This document shows, piece after piece, positions 19,587-29,693 of a stretch of 64,000 bases of DNA (positions are counted from its first letter, which is position 1; each line of letters starts with the position of its first letter). The translations under genes were made by a program, and so were the position numbers. The notes under the pieces are model-generated. The model was not told the origin of the DNA. It made no database searches and worked only from the letters and a program-made list of their open reading frames with translations. Source of the DNA: an uncultured Pelagibacteraceae bacterium (GTDB lineage: Bacteria > Pseudomonadota > Alphaproteobacteria > Pelagibacterales > Pelagibacteraceae); assembly GCA_902519325.1 (NCBI GenBank), contig CABYJU010000006.1, positions 1 through 64,000 on the forward strand, read 5' to 3'.

Positions 19587-19877
19587 TTATGCTCCTTTAA
19601 TTATTAATGTATTTGATACTGTATTATCTAATCTAATTTGTCTGATAGGTTTATATATTTCTGAATTGTACCACTCAAAAACTTTTTCATAAGATGGGAA
19701 TTTAATTACAACAGTTCTTGGATATTTCCACTCACCTTCAATGACTTCATTTTCGCCACCTCTTATAATGTATTCGCCACCAAACATTTGAGCAGTTGGA
19801 GGAGCTTTTTCCAAATACTCTTTGTAATTTTCAGGATTTAACACATTAATATTTAATATGATATATCCTGAAGGCAT
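19587..19877 (-). CDS. DUF1330 family protein
   Basis: YIILNINVLNPENYKEYLEKAPP...RTVVIKFPSYEKVFEWYNSEIYKPIRQIR. Confidence 0.9.
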   Translation of the reverse strand: MPSGYIILNINVLNPENYKEYLEKAPPTAQMFGGEYIIRGGENEVIEGEWKYPRTVVIKFPSYEKVFEWYNSEIYKPIRQIRLDNTVSNTLIIKGA

Positions 19878-19900
19878 TACAAACCTTATTACAAAAATTA

Positions 19901-20191
19901 TTACATATCTACTTTATTTAATTCGTAGACACTGTAACTTTCCATAACTTCTTTCATAACTGGAGCTGATACTGGATTGCTTCCATCTATAAAAGCTTTA
20001 AGAGCAGCTTTATCGGTCACAAAAATTTTAAACATTACTGTTTTTTTGTCAGGTGCAACTGTTCCAATTGTTTTTGATACATTTGCAACTTTCGATCTTT
20101 CTGCCATACCAGCATCTGATTGCATAAAGCCCATAAATTTTTCTAACATACCTTCTTTTAAATGAGCTACTACTAGTGTTTCTGTTTCCAT
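19901..20191 (-). CDS. Small dimeric alpha/beta-barrel-like protein, function unknown
   Basis: Size and alternating beta-alpha pattern (LVVAHLKEGMLEKFMGFM...KTVMFKIFVTDKAALKAFI). Confidence 0.5.
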   Translation of the reverse strand: METETLVVAHLKEGMLEKFMGFMQSDAGMAERSKVANVSKTIGTVAPDKKTVMFKIFVTDKAALKAFIDGSNPVSAPVMKEVMESYSVYELNKVDM

Positions 20192-20218
20192 ATTTTATCC
20201 TTTCTTTATATTGATTGT

Positions 20219-20509
20219 TTATCCACTAAAATTTTCCATAAAATCTTCATGCATCGGTGTAACCTTTGCTGAATCTAAATCCACGCCTGCTTCAGCTCTT
20301 GCTGCATGAAGTTCTTTGTCATTTTTAAATGCTTCAAAACCTTCCATGGTTGCATACTTAACGATTACAGTAAATTTTGTAGGGTCTTCTTTTGATACAC
20401 CTGCAAAAATAATCGTAGCACCAAATCCTTTAATTTTTTCAGCATTCGCTTTTACCATATTCATCCAAGATGAAAATGATTTTATATTTTCTTCTATTTT
20501 TATGATCAT
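20219..20509 (-). CDS. Small dimeric alpha/beta-barrel-like protein, function unknown
   Basis: FTVIVKYATMEGFEAFKNDKELHAARAEAGVD pattern. Confidence 0.5.
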   Translation of the reverse strand: MIIKIEENIKSFSSWMNMVKANAEKIKGFGATIIFAGVSKEDPTKFTVIVKYATMEGFEAFKNDKELHAARAEAGVDLDSAKVTPMHEDFMENFSG

Positions 20510-20522
20510 TTCTTTTTCCTTT

Positions 20523-20921
20523 TTATTTTACCGGTGTCATAATTTTCTGTCCTTCGACACCAATTGCAACTACAATCGCTTTAACTGGAACATTTCCAAT
20601 ATTTTTCGACTCGTGTACAATTCCAACATCTTCAACAAATGCATCACCAGCTTTGAATACTTGGGTTTTTCCTTCATGAATTAATTCAATTTCACCTTGC
20701 TGGATCATAATTAAAACTGGAAATGAGTGCGTATGAGGAGTTACTGGAGCTCCTACAGGTACAGTAAATTCAAAAGCTGTTATTTTTGCTTTTCCAGTAG
20801 GGTATACAATATCATTTCCCATTCCTGTTTGACTTGTTGATAGAATTCTCTTTACATGGCTATCTGCGTAAACATTAGCTGTAAATAAACTTAATATTAA
20901 TACTAAAATTGTTTTTTTCAT
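20523..20921 (-). CDS. Secreted cupin-domain protein
   Basis: Signal peptide; PVTPHTHSFPVLIMIQQGEIELI...GDAFVEDVGIVHESKN. Confidence 0.87.
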   Translation of the reverse strand: MKKTILVLILSLFTANVYADSHVKRILSTSQTGMGNDIVYPTGKAKITAFEFTVPVGAPVTPHTHSFPVLIMIQQGEIELIHEGKTQVFKAGDAFVEDVGIVHESKNIGNVPVKAIVVAIGVEGQKIMTPVK

Positions 20922-20959
20922 TTTTTCCTTTCAATTATTTAAATCTGAACAAATACTAA

Positions 20960-21427
20960 TTAGTTTAACTTGTAATTTCCTGTAATTTCATTGTAAGAAT
21001 GAACAATACCTTCTTGTGCAGAATTCATACTTTTTATAGTTGCAGTTCCACCACCTGAAATATTTTTATACTTCCCGGTTCCACTTACATATTTCCATCT
21101 CAACATTTTTCCAAAAACACCTTTATATTGTGAAGTTGCTGTACCACCATCTTCAAATTTATTTACGCAAGTACCACTTTCATATCCTTTTCCTGCAAAA
21201 ACAACTATTGAACCCACGCATCTCATTGAAGATTTATCTCCAAAAGTCGTTCCATCTAATGCTTTTAAACCCAACATACCATCATAGATAATTGTAAAAT
21301 TACCTTTATCGTCACCTAAAACCTTTGATGTACCTGCAAAAAAACCGTTTTGTTTAATTTGTCCTTGTTCAGCAAAAGCTGTGCTCGACATAAATATGAT
21401 AATTAAAAAAAAATATAATTTTTTCAT
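20960..21427 (-). CDS. Secreted protein of unknown function
   Basis: Signal peptide MKKLYFFLIIIFMSSTAFA; Gly-rich predicted beta-structure. Confidence 0.65.
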   Translation of the reverse strand: MKKLYFFLIIIFMSSTAFAEQGQIKQNGFFAGTSKVLGDDKGNFTIIYDGMLGLKALDGTTFGDKSSMRCVGSIVVFAGKGYESGTCVNKFEDGGTATSQYKGVFGKMLRWKYVSGTGKYKNISGGGTATIKSMNSAQEGIVHSYNEITGNYKLN

Positions 21428-21433
21428 AAACTA

Positions 21434-21808
21434 TTACTTTTTCATTGCATTGAACATGCTCAATGTGTCGTCAAACGCAATAAACAATGTCAGTTTACCA
21501 TCATCGCTTACTTCAAAATAATGACCAAAAATAGTATCCATGCCATCTGCCTTAGCAATTGCTTTAACAAACACTTTATTCCCCTCACTTATCATCATAT
21601 CAGGGGTTACTGAAAAATTACTCCATAGATCTGGAACTTGCATCATGGTTTTCATATATGCTTCTTTGCCTTTATGAGTTCCTGACATTGGATGCTTATC
21701 TCCAGGATAAATCCAAGTGATATCATCATGTACCATTTCCATAAATCCCTCCATATCTCCTTTGCCAAAAAGTTCATATCCTTTTTTTACTACTTCTTTT
21801 GCGTTCAT
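21434..21808 (-). CDS. SnoaL-like / NTF2-fold protein
   Basis: GYELFGKGDMEGFMEMVHDDITWIYPGDKHPMSGTHKGKEAY. Confidence 0.88.
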   Translation of the reverse strand: MNAKEVVKKGYELFGKGDMEGFMEMVHDDITWIYPGDKHPMSGTHKGKEAYMKTMMQVPDLWSNFSVTPDMMISEGNKVFVKAIAKADGMDTIFGHYFEVSDDGKLTLFIAFDDTLSMFNAMKK

Positions 21809-21890
21809 AAAATTCCTTTAATTATTTGATAATTATTATTCATTCTAAATTAAAAATGTAATGGTTTTATTACAGTGCTGGTATGCGTGA

Positions 21891-22892
21891 TTATATCCAG
21901 TCGGGATAAGGCAAACCTTTTTCAATTAAAAAAGGTTTATTAAACATCTTTGAGTTGTATCTGTCTGATTTGTCGCAAAGAATAGTGACAATAGTTTTAC
22001 CTGGTCCTAATTTTTTCCCTAATCTAATTGCACCTGCAATATTTACTCCACAACTTGTTCCAAGACTTAAACCTTCATTTTTGATTAAATCATATAGTAT
22101 TGGCAAAGATTCTTTATCTTCAATTGAAAAAGCTCCATCTATTTTTGCTTCTGCAAAATTAGCAGTTACTCTGCTGGATCCAATGCCCTCAGTTATTGAT
22201 CCACCTTCAGCTTTTAGCTCTCCGTTTTCAATATGATTGTAAAGAGATGATCCTTTTGGATCTGATAGATAAATTTTTATATCTTTATTTTTTTCTTTTA
22301 AAAAACTACTTACTCCACCAATAGTTCCACCAGTTCCAGAAGAACATACAAATCCATCAACTTTTCCCTCCGTTTGCTCCCATATCTCAGGACCCGTTGT
22401 ATGGTAGTGACCTTTAGAGTTTGCGGTATTATCAAATTGGTTAGCCCAAACAACTCCGTGATTATTTGAACTTTTTAGCTCTTCAGCCATTCTAGCAGCA
22501 ACTTTAACAAAGTTATTTTCATCTTTATAAGGTTTTGGTGGAACTAATTTTAGATCTGCACCAATATTTCTTAATGTATCTTTTTTTTCTTGAGTTTGAT
22601 TATCGTTCATTACAATAATAGTTTTGTAACCTAGTGAATTTCCTAATAAACATAATCCAATCCCAGTATTTCCAGCTGTACCTTCAACAATTGTTCCACC
22701 TTTAGATATTAATTTTTTTTCCTCAGCGTCTTTTATAAGAGCAAGAGCTGCTCTGTCTTTTACAGATCCTCCTGGATTTAAATATTCGGCTTTACCATAA
22801 ATGTTACAGCCAGTTATTTCAGATGCAGCTTTTAGTTTTATTAAAGGAGTATTTCCAATTGATTGGATAAAATCATCCTTGTAATTTTTCAT
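21891..22892 (-). CDS. cysK: Cysteine synthase A (O-acetylserine sulfhydrylase) family
   Basis: IGNTPLIKL, GGSVKDRAAL, GTAGNTGIGL, SSGTGGTIGGVSSFLKE. Confidence 0.9.
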   Translation of the reverse strand: MKNYKDDFIQSIGNTPLIKLKAASEITGCNIYGKAEYLNPGGSVKDRAALALIKDAEEKKLISKGGTIVEGTAGNTGIGLCLLGNSLGYKTIIVMNDNQTQEKKDTLRNIGADLKLVPPKPYKDENNFVKVAARMAEELKSSNNHGVVWANQFDNTANSKGHYHTTGPEIWEQTEGKVDGFVCSSGTGGTIGGVSSFLKEKNKDIKIYLSDPKGSSLYNHIENGELKAEGGSITEGIGSSRVTANFAEAKIDGAFSIEDKESLPILYDLIKNEGLSLGTSCGVNIAGAIRLGKKLGPGKTIVTILCDKSDRYNSKMFNKPFLIEKGLPYPDWI

Positions 22893-23467
22893 TATTCTTT
22901 TTCCTCACTGCCATTAGTAACAGCATAAGGTTTAAATTCTTCAGTTGCTGTACCAACATTCTTAGCAGGTATTCCTACCATAACAGCATTTTCAGGAACA
23001 TTTTTTGTTACAACTGCATTAGCTCCAATTCTTGCATTTTTCCCTACAACTACAGGCCCCAAAATCTGCGCTCCTGAACCAACAACAACATTATCATGAA
23101 GAGTAGGGTGTCTTTTAATTTCTCTTTGATCATTGGAGTTTATGCTTGGAGATATTCCACCTAAAGTAACCATATGATAAATTGTTACGTTATCTGCAAT
23201 GTCAGATGTTTCACCTATAACAACGCCCATACCGTGATCAATAAATAAATTTTTACCTATCTTAGCTCTTGGATGGATTTCAATACCAGTTAAAAATCTT
23301 GAAAATTGAGAAATTATTCTTGCAATAAGATCAAATTTTGCAGTAGCAAAAAAATTTGCAATTCTGTGAAAAAATACAGCCTTAACGCCAGGGTATGTTA
23401 AAATTACACTTAGCTTTGATCTTGCTGCTGGATCCCTATCAATAATTGATTGCAAATAGTCATTCAT
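22892..23467 (-). CDS. cysE: Serine O-acetyltransferase
   Basis: [28 protein letters not shown], hexapeptide repeats, [23 protein letters not shown]. Confidence 0.93.
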   Translation of the reverse strand: MNDYLQSIIDRDPAARSKLSVILTYPGVKAVFFHRIANFFATAKFDLIARIISQFSRFLTGIEIHPRAKIGKNLFIDHGMGVVIGETSDIADNVTIYHMVTLGGISPSINSNDQREIKRHPTLHDNVVVGSGAQILGPVVVGKNARIGANAVVTKNVPENAVMVGIPAKNVGTATEEFKPYAVTNGSEEKE

Positions 23468-23504
23468 GAACTGCCTATATAGTTATTAATGTTGAAATTT
23501 AAAG

Positions 23505-24200
23505 TTAATTAATATTGTCTAAAGTAAGCCCTTTTACATTAGCTGGCACTGCGACATCCATCATTTTTGGATTTGCAAGATTTAGATTATTCATTATATC
23601 CGCGTATTCTTCCTTTGAACTTACTTGTAATCTTGGATTATTATTTTTTTCATTTTCAATAGTGGAAAATTTCTTGCCATTATAATCATGAGCTGGAAAT
23701 ACGAGAGTTTTTTCGGGTAATTTTAATAATTTATTAAATATAGAATCATAAGCATCGTAAGCATTACCATTTTGAAAATCTGTTCTACCACTTCCATTTA
23801 TTAAAAGTGTATCTCCAGTAAAAACTCTATCATTCATCAAAAAACTATAAGAGCAGTCAGTATGACCAGGAGTATAAATTGCTTGAAGTTCAACTTCTTC
23901 AACTTTAATTTTTTCACCATCTTTAATTCTTAGATCTATCACTTCTGATTTAGATTTTTCTCCCATAACTCTTATACAGTTTGTTCTTTTATTTAATTCA
24001 TTTAATGCTGAGATATGATCAGCATGAATGTGAGTATCAATTACTTTTACAAGTTTAAGATCTAAATTATTTAATATAGTTGAATACTCATCAGAATGTT
24101 CAATGACTGGATCAATTATTAATGCTTCTCTACCTTCCCCACTTGCAATTATATAAGTGTACGTAGAAGATTTTTGATCGAAAAGTTGTTCAAATATCAT
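23505..24200 (-). CDS. MBL-fold hydrolase, persulfide dioxygenase (ETHE1)-like
   Basis: TYTYIIA, DTHIHADHISAL, YTPGHTDCSYSF, FTGDTLLINGSGRTDFQ. Confidence 0.9.
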   Translation of the reverse strand: MIFEQLFDQKSSTYTYIIASGEGREALIIDPVIEHSDEYSTILNNLDLKLVKVIDTHIHADHISALNELNKRTNCIRVMGEKSKSEVIDLRIKDGEKIKVEEVELQAIYTPGHTDCSYSFLMNDRVFTGDTLLINGSGRTDFQNGNAYDAYDSIFNKLLKLPEKTLVFPAHDYNGKKFSTIENEKNNNPRLQVSSKEEYADIMNNLNLANPKMMDVAVPANVKGLTLDNIN

Positions 24201-24274
24201 AAATACCTAACTTTATAAAAGTTTGCTTAGTAAAACAATCTTTCATATAATATTTTTTTTATAAGGAGGAGACA

Positions 24275-24934
24275 ATGTTAAAAATAAATAGTATGTGTCC
24301 TGATTTTCAAGCTAAAACAACTGAAGGAGATATTTCTTTTCACGAATGGTTAGGTGATAGTTGGGGAGTTATTTTTTCACACCCTAAAGATTTTACACCA
24401 GTTTGTACTACAGAACTTGGTGCTTTAGGTTTAATGAAAGATGAGTTCGATAAAAGAAATGTCAAAGTAATTGGTTTAAGCGTTGACGGGGTAGAGGATC
24501 ATAAAAAATGGTTAGATGATATTAAAGATGTATCTGGTACAAAACCAAATTATCCAATTATTGCTGATGAAGATTTAAAAGTAGCAAAATTATTTAATAT
24601 GTTGGAAGCAGATGCTGGCACAACATCAATGGGTAGAACTGCAGTTGATAATGAAACTGTAAGAACTATTTTTGTAATCAGACCTGATAAGAGAATTGGA
24701 TTATATCTTACATATCCTATGGCAACTGGAAGAAACTTTTTAGAGATTTTGCGTGCAATAGACTCTATGCAGCTAACAGCCAAACATAAAGTAGCTACTC
24801 CTGCAAATTGGAAAAAGGGAGAGGATGTTGTTATTTTGCCAGCGATTAAAGATGACGAAGCTAAAAAAATATATCCAGATGGATGGGAAACTGTAAAACC
24901 TTATCTAAGAAAGGTCCCAGATCCCTCTAAGTAA
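24275..24934 (+). CDS. Peroxiredoxin (1-Cys Prx6 type)
   Basis: WGVIFSHPKDFTPVCTTELG, long Prx6-type C-terminus. Confidence 0.95.
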   Translation: MLKINSMCPDFQAKTTEGDISFHEWLGDSWGVIFSHPKDFTPVCTTELGALGLMKDEFDKRNVKVIGLSVDGVEDHKKWLDDIKDVSGTKPNYPIIADEDLKVAKLFNMLEADAGTTSMGRTAVDNETVRTIFVIRPDKRIGLYLTYPMATGRNFLEILRAIDSMQLTAKHKVATPANWKKGEDVVILPAIKDDEAKKIYPDGWETVKPYLRKVPDPSK

Positions 24935-24935
24935 A

Positions 24936-25589
24936 TTGGATAAAAATATTTTAAACCGACAATCTCAGCATTGGGAAACTAATTTCTCAAATAAGCCTGA
25001 GATGTTTGGTTTAGAACCAAGTTTACCTGCAAAAAAAGCTTTAAATATTTTCAAAGAAAACAATTGTTCTAAAATTGTTGAGTTAGGAGCAGGCCTAGGA
25101 AGAGATAGCATTTACTTTGGAAAAAATTCGATAAATGTTACTGCATTAGATTATAGTGAAAATGGAATTAAAATTATCAATGAAAAAATAAAAAAAGAAA
25201 ATCTAATATCTTCAATTTCAACATTAAAATTTGACATAAGAGAAGACTTACCATTTGAAACTAATTCAGTTGAAGCTTGTTATTCACATATGCTTTATTG
25301 CATGGCTTTAACCCAGAAAGATTTGGACAAACTTAATAGCGAAATTCATAGAATTTTAAAACCTGGAGGATTAAATATTTACACAGTCAGAAATACTGAT
25401 GATGGAGACTATAAAAAAGGAATTCATAGAGGAGAAGATCTATACGAAATAGATGGTTTTATTATTCATTTTTTTTCTAAAGATAAAATACTGAATTTAA
25501 CAAATGGATTTAAAAACTTAAATATTGAGTATTTTGAAGAAGGATCATTTCCAAGAAAATTATATTTTATTTGTAATAAAAAAAATTGA
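24936..25589 (+). CDS. Class I SAM-dependent methyltransferase (TTG start)
   Basis: IVELGAGLGRDSIYFG motif I; RILKPGGLNIYTVRN. Confidence 0.87.
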   Translation: MDKNILNRQSQHWETNFSNKPEMFGLEPSLPAKKALNIFKENNCSKIVELGAGLGRDSIYFGKNSINVTALDYSENGIKIINEKIKKENLISSISTLKFDIREDLPFETNSVEACYSHMLYCMALTQKDLDKLNSEIHRILKPGGLNIYTVRNTDDGDYKKGIHRGEDLYEIDGFIIHFFSKDKILNLTNGFKNLNIEYFEEGSFPRKLYFICNKKN

Positions 25590-25591
25590 AT

Positions 25592-26293
25592 TTACTTTAA
25601 ATTTTTGTATTTTTTCATGCAAACTTGAGCTAACAAAAGATTTGGGTCTATAAATAATTTTGAATCTTTTGCTTTTTTAAAAGATTTGTATGAAAAAATA
25701 GCTATTGGTAGTTCTGTACAACCAAGAATAATTTTTTTACATTTTTTTTTCATTAAAAATTTAACCGCTGGTCTTAAAGCTTTTTCAGCATCTTTTACTT
25801 TACCTTTTTTTACATATTTAATTGCAGTATTTACTGAACTCTTTTGTAATCTTTCACTCGGACTTATCAAATTATAATTTTTTTCAAAATACTTATGGTA
25901 GATTTTTGTGTCCAAAGTAGCCTCAGTACATAACAATCCTATAGTTGAATCTTTCTTAAATCTTTTTTGTGTGTTTAAATATACTTCTTTTGGCATACTA
26001 AGAAATGGCACTGATATTTTTTTTTGAATATCTTCATGCCAATAATGTGCTGTGTTACATGGCATTACAATAAACTTGCATTTATTTTTTTCAAGCATTC
26101 GACAACCAGCAATTAATTCTTTTAAAACATTTTTGTATTGCTTTAAATTCTCTGCTCTTCGTGGTGTATTTGATTTATTATAGAGGACAAACATTGGATA
26201 TTTTTGATCTAATTTCCCCCTGTTTAATTTTGCAAGCTTATCGCAAAAGTCTAAGCCTGCTTGAGTTCCCATGCCACCTAATATTCCAATCAT
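25592..26293 (-). CDS. Aspartate/glutamate racemase family
   Basis: IGILGGMGTQAGLDF; VMPCNTAHYW; ILGCTELPI. Confidence 0.93.
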   Translation of the reverse strand: MIGILGGMGTQAGLDFCDKLAKLNRGKLDQKYPMFVLYNKSNTPRRAENLKQYKNVLKELIAGCRMLEKNKCKFIVMPCNTAHYWHEDIQKKISVPFLSMPKEVYLNTQKRFKKDSTIGLLCTEATLDTKIYHKYFEKNYNLISPSERLQKSSVNTAIKYVKKGKVKDAEKALRPAVKFLMKKKCKKIILGCTELPIAIFSYKSFKKAKDSKLFIDPNLLLAQVCMKKYKNLK

Positions 26294-26376
26294 AATTTAA
26301 ATAATATCTTCTATATTAAAATTCAAAACATCTATATAGATATTTAAATAACAGCAGAAATATATTATCGCTAAAT

Positions 26377-27546
26377 ATGAACAGAAATTTATCATTACTT
26401 ACGTTAAGTCAGATATTTGGTTTTACCACAGCAACAATAACAGTATTTCTTAGCGGAATAGTTGGTTCTCAAATTAGCTCAAATCAATCTTTATCAACCT
26501 TACCAACCGCTTTATTCGTAGTTGGAACAGCAAGCTTTACTGTTTTAGCGGCAAATATTATGAGTAAAATTGGAAGAAGAAATGGTTTTGTCTTTGCGGC
26601 TATCGGAAGTTCTTGTTCAGGACTACTTGCTGCTTTTGCAATTAGTCAGAAAAGTTTTAATTTATTTTGTCTATCTTGCTTAATTCTTGGAATGGGCGCT
26701 GCATTTAATCATCAATATAGATTTGCAGCAGCTGAAAGTGTTGAAAAAGACAAAATACCAAAAGCAGTTTCTACTCTCTTGTTAGCAGGAATTGTTTCTG
26801 CATTTTTAGGTATAACTCTTGCAAATTACACTAAAGATTTAATTCAAGATCAATTGTATGTTGGTTCTTATCTTTTGCTAACTTTCCTATCTTTTATGCC
26901 TGGAGTTTTTTTATTTTTTTTTAAAAATGTAGAAAATGTTCAGGAGGATAGTCTAAAGGAAGGAAATGTAAGAAATCTAAAATCTATAGTATTACAACCA
27001 AGATTTTTACAAGCAATTACCGCAGCTGCTTTTGCTTATGCAGTAATGTCATTTTTAATGACAGCAACACCTTTAAGTATGCATGTTATTGAAAATATGA
27101 GCTTAAAAGAAACTGGGTTAGTATTACAATTTCATGTAGTTGCAATGTTTTTACCGTCGTTAATAACGGGTAATTTAATAAAAAAATATGGACACAGTGC
27201 AATAATTTATGGTGGAGTTTTATTTTTTTTTATTACAGTTCTTTTAAGTTTATTTGAACAGACATATCTTAATTATATGCTCTCATTAATTTTTCTAGGT
27301 CTCGGTTGGAATTTTTTGTTTATATCAGGTACCAGCTTAGTAGTTTTGACTTATAACAAAGAAGAAAAATTTAAAGTACAAGGGATAAATGATTTAATTA
27401 TTTTTTCAACTATGGCTTTGGCCAGTTTATCTGCTGGAATTTTACTAAATTCTATTGGATGGAAAATGATGAATATAATTTGTATACCTTTTTTAATATT
27501 AATTATTTTAGTAAGTTTTGTTGCTGATAAAAAATCAGTTTCTTAA
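26377..27546 (+). CDS. MFS transporter
   Basis: ~12 TM; IMSKIGRRNGFVFAAIGSS. Confidence 0.88.
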   Translation: MNRNLSLLTLSQIFGFTTATITVFLSGIVGSQISSNQSLSTLPTALFVVGTASFTVLAANIMSKIGRRNGFVFAAIGSSCSGLLAAFAISQKSFNLFCLSCLILGMGAAFNHQYRFAAAESVEKDKIPKAVSTLLLAGIVSAFLGITLANYTKDLIQDQLYVGSYLLLTFLSFMPGVFLFFFKNVENVQEDSLKEGNVRNLKSIVLQPRFLQAITAAAFAYAVMSFLMTATPLSMHVIENMSLKETGLVLQFHVVAMFLPSLITGNLIKKYGHSAIIYGGVLFFFITVLLSLFEQTYLNYMLSLIFLGLGWNFLFISGTSLVVLTYNKEEKFKVQGINDLIIFSTMALASLSAGILLNSIGWKMMNIICIPFLILIILVSFVADKKSVS

Positions 27547-27548
27547 AC

Positions 27549-28163
27549 ATGTCTTTCCTTTTTTTAGGTTTTTTGACGGGCTTAACATTAATTTTTGCAA
27601 TAGGACCTCAAAATGTTTTTGTAATAGAGCAAGGACTAAAGAAACAATATATATTTTTAGTTTGCTTAGTCTGTGCGTTATCTGATTTGATTTTAATTTT
27701 CTTAGGTATCTTTTTATTTAATTATTTTTCTAATTATTTTAATAATGTAGTGGAGCTGATTTTAAATATCCTTTTAATTATTTTTTTATCTTTTTTTATT
27801 TATGGAAAAATTAAAGAAATATTTAAATTTAGATCTTTAGAATTTAAAAATAATGTCATAGCACAGAGCTCATTTAATATCTTTATTAAGACCTTAGGTT
27901 TTACATATTTAAATCCTCACGTATATTCTGATACAGTATTTTTTTTAGGAAATTTCTCAAAATCCTTTAATATTGAAAACAAATTTTACTTTGGAATAGG
28001 TGCTTCTATAGCTTCTTTTTTATTTTTCTTTTCTTTAGGATACTTATCTAAGATTTTCTCAAACAAATTAAATAATAGAAGTTTTTGGAAATACATAAAT
28101 ATTTTTATTATAATATTTATGTCAGGTATAGTTTTTTACATTATCAGAGATATTATTTATTAA
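27549..28163 (+). CDS. LysE/ArgO family amino-acid exporter
   Basis: FAIGPQNVFVIEQGLKKQY; TYLNPHVYSDTVFFLG. Confidence 0.92.
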   Translation: MSFLFLGFLTGLTLIFAIGPQNVFVIEQGLKKQYIFLVCLVCALSDLILIFLGIFLFNYFSNYFNNVVELILNILLIIFLSFFIYGKIKEIFKFRSLEFKNNVIAQSSFNIFIKTLGFTYLNPHVYSDTVFFLGNFSKSFNIENKFYFGIGASIASFLFFFSLGYLSKIFSNKLNNRSFWKYINIFIIIFMSGIVFYIIRDIIY

Positions 28164-28812
28164 AGATTTTTTTTGATAATTTATTAACCTTTAAATGGTT
28201 CCCATCAAATACGTATTGAGTGTGATATTTTCCAGGAAATGCAACACATTTTATGTCTGCACTTAAAGCAGAATTTAAACTTTCTTCTGTATCTTCAATT
28301 GCCACACATTCGTCTGAGTTAATATTCAAGTATTTTAAAGCATAATTATAAATATCGGGATATGGTTTTTCTCTTAATATGAATTCATTATTGCCGATAA
28401 AATCAAAATCTTTTTTTTCAATTCTTCCTCTTAACGAGTTAAAAATAGAATTGATATTGTTACTTGTTGTTGAGCTAGCAAGCCCAATTTTTATTTTGTT
28501 CTTTTTGCAAAATTGAATTATTTCTTTTACACCGTCTCTAGGCTCAACTTTGTGTTTGTTTAAATATTCATTAAAAATTTTGGTTTTTAAATTTCTTATT
28601 TTTTTTCCGTCTATTTCAACACTAGTATCTTTTGCGTAATCATTGATTCTCGTAGTTCCACCTGATTTTGACAATAGTTTTCTGTATATATCTTCATCCC
28701 AAAACCAGTCTAATCCACTTATTTTAAAAGCTTGATTAAATGCATCTCTTTGAAGATCTGATGTCTCAGCTAAAGTTCCAATAGAACCAAATAAAACAGC
28801 TTTGTAATTCAT
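28153..28812 (-). CDS. HAD-IA (CbbY-like) family protein with degenerate motif I
   Basis: VLFGSIGTLAETSDLQRDAFNQAF; GLASSTTSNN; LREKPYPDIYNYAL; VAIEDTEESLNSA; start moved to 28812 (TAATG overlap with permease stop). Confidence 0.88.
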   Translation of the reverse strand: MNYKAVLFGSIGTLAETSDLQRDAFNQAFKISGLDWFWDEDIYRKLLSKSGGTTRINDYAKDTSVEIDGKKIRNLKTKIFNEYLNKHKVEPRDGVKEIIQFCKKNKIKIGLASSTTSNNINSIFNSLRGRIEKKDFDFIGNNEFILREKPYPDIYNYALKYLNINSDECVAIEDTEESLNSALSADIKCVAFPGKYHTQYVFDGNHLKVNKLSKKIFNK

Positions 28813-29693
28813 TATCCCTTCACAGCACCAGCTGTTAATCCACTGATTACTTGTCTTTGGAAAAACATAACTAACATAAATAAAGGAGCAGTAGCCGAAA
28901 CAACTGCAGAAACAGCCCACATCAAATTACCTTCATGTTGATTTGTTCCAAGATAACTTTGTATTTTAGGAACCATAGTATGATTTTCCTGATTCAATAA
29001 AAGAGCAGTCACTGTAAAATCGTTATACGCAAGCATTAAACTAAATAATCCAGCTGTTATTACTCCAGGCCACATAACTGGCATAATGATATGTCTAAAT
29101 GCTTGAAAATAAGAACAGCCATCAATTAAAGCACTTTCATCAAGTTCTTTAGGAACAGTTTTAAAAAATGAATACAATAACCATAAAGTAAATGGTTGAT
29201 TTATCGCAACAAGAACAACGATGGTCGTAGGTAGTATTCCCCAAATTTGTAATTGAAAAAAGGGAAATAAATAACCAGAGACTAGAGTAATGTGTGGCAT
29301 TGCTCTAAAAATTAATGCTGCAATTAAAATCCAAAATGCATAATTTCTTGTAGATCTAGATAAAGCATAAGCTCCTAAGGTACCGAGGAACAGAGAAATG
29401 GTTACAACAAAAAATGTAACTATAACTGTATTCCTAGATGCCTTCCAAAACTCTCCTTCAGTCCAAGCTTGACTATAAGCATCTGTTGTAAACTTTCCTC
29501 CAGTTTCTAACAATGTATTGAATGCTGTGATAGCATACCACCAGTCAGCTCTTGAAAAAAAGTCAGCTCTTACTTTAAATGACCCCCAGAAAGTCCAAAT
29601 AAAAGGAAAGCATGCAACCAAAAGCCAAACTATTATAAAGGTTGTATTAAAAATTTTTAAAGCATTTGATCTTTTATCAAGTCCGTATTCCAT
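28812..29693 (-). CDS. Carbohydrate-type ABC permease (MalG-like)
   Basis: 6 TM; ELDESALIDGCSYFQAFRHIIMPVMWPGV (EAA loop). Confidence 0.93.
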   Translation of the reverse strand: MEYGLDKRSNALKIFNTTFIIVWLLVACFPFIWTFWGSFKVRADFFSRADWWYAITAFNTLLETGGKFTTDAYSQAWTEGEFWKASRNTVIVTFFVVTISLFLGTLGAYALSRSTRNYAFWILIAALIFRAMPHITLVSGYLFPFFQLQIWGILPTTIVVLVAINQPFTLWLLYSFFKTVPKELDESALIDGCSYFQAFRHIIMPVMWPGVITAGLFSLMLAYNDFTVTALLLNQENHTMVPKIQSYLGTNQHEGNLMWAVSAVVSATAPLFMLVMFFQRQVISGLTAGAVKG

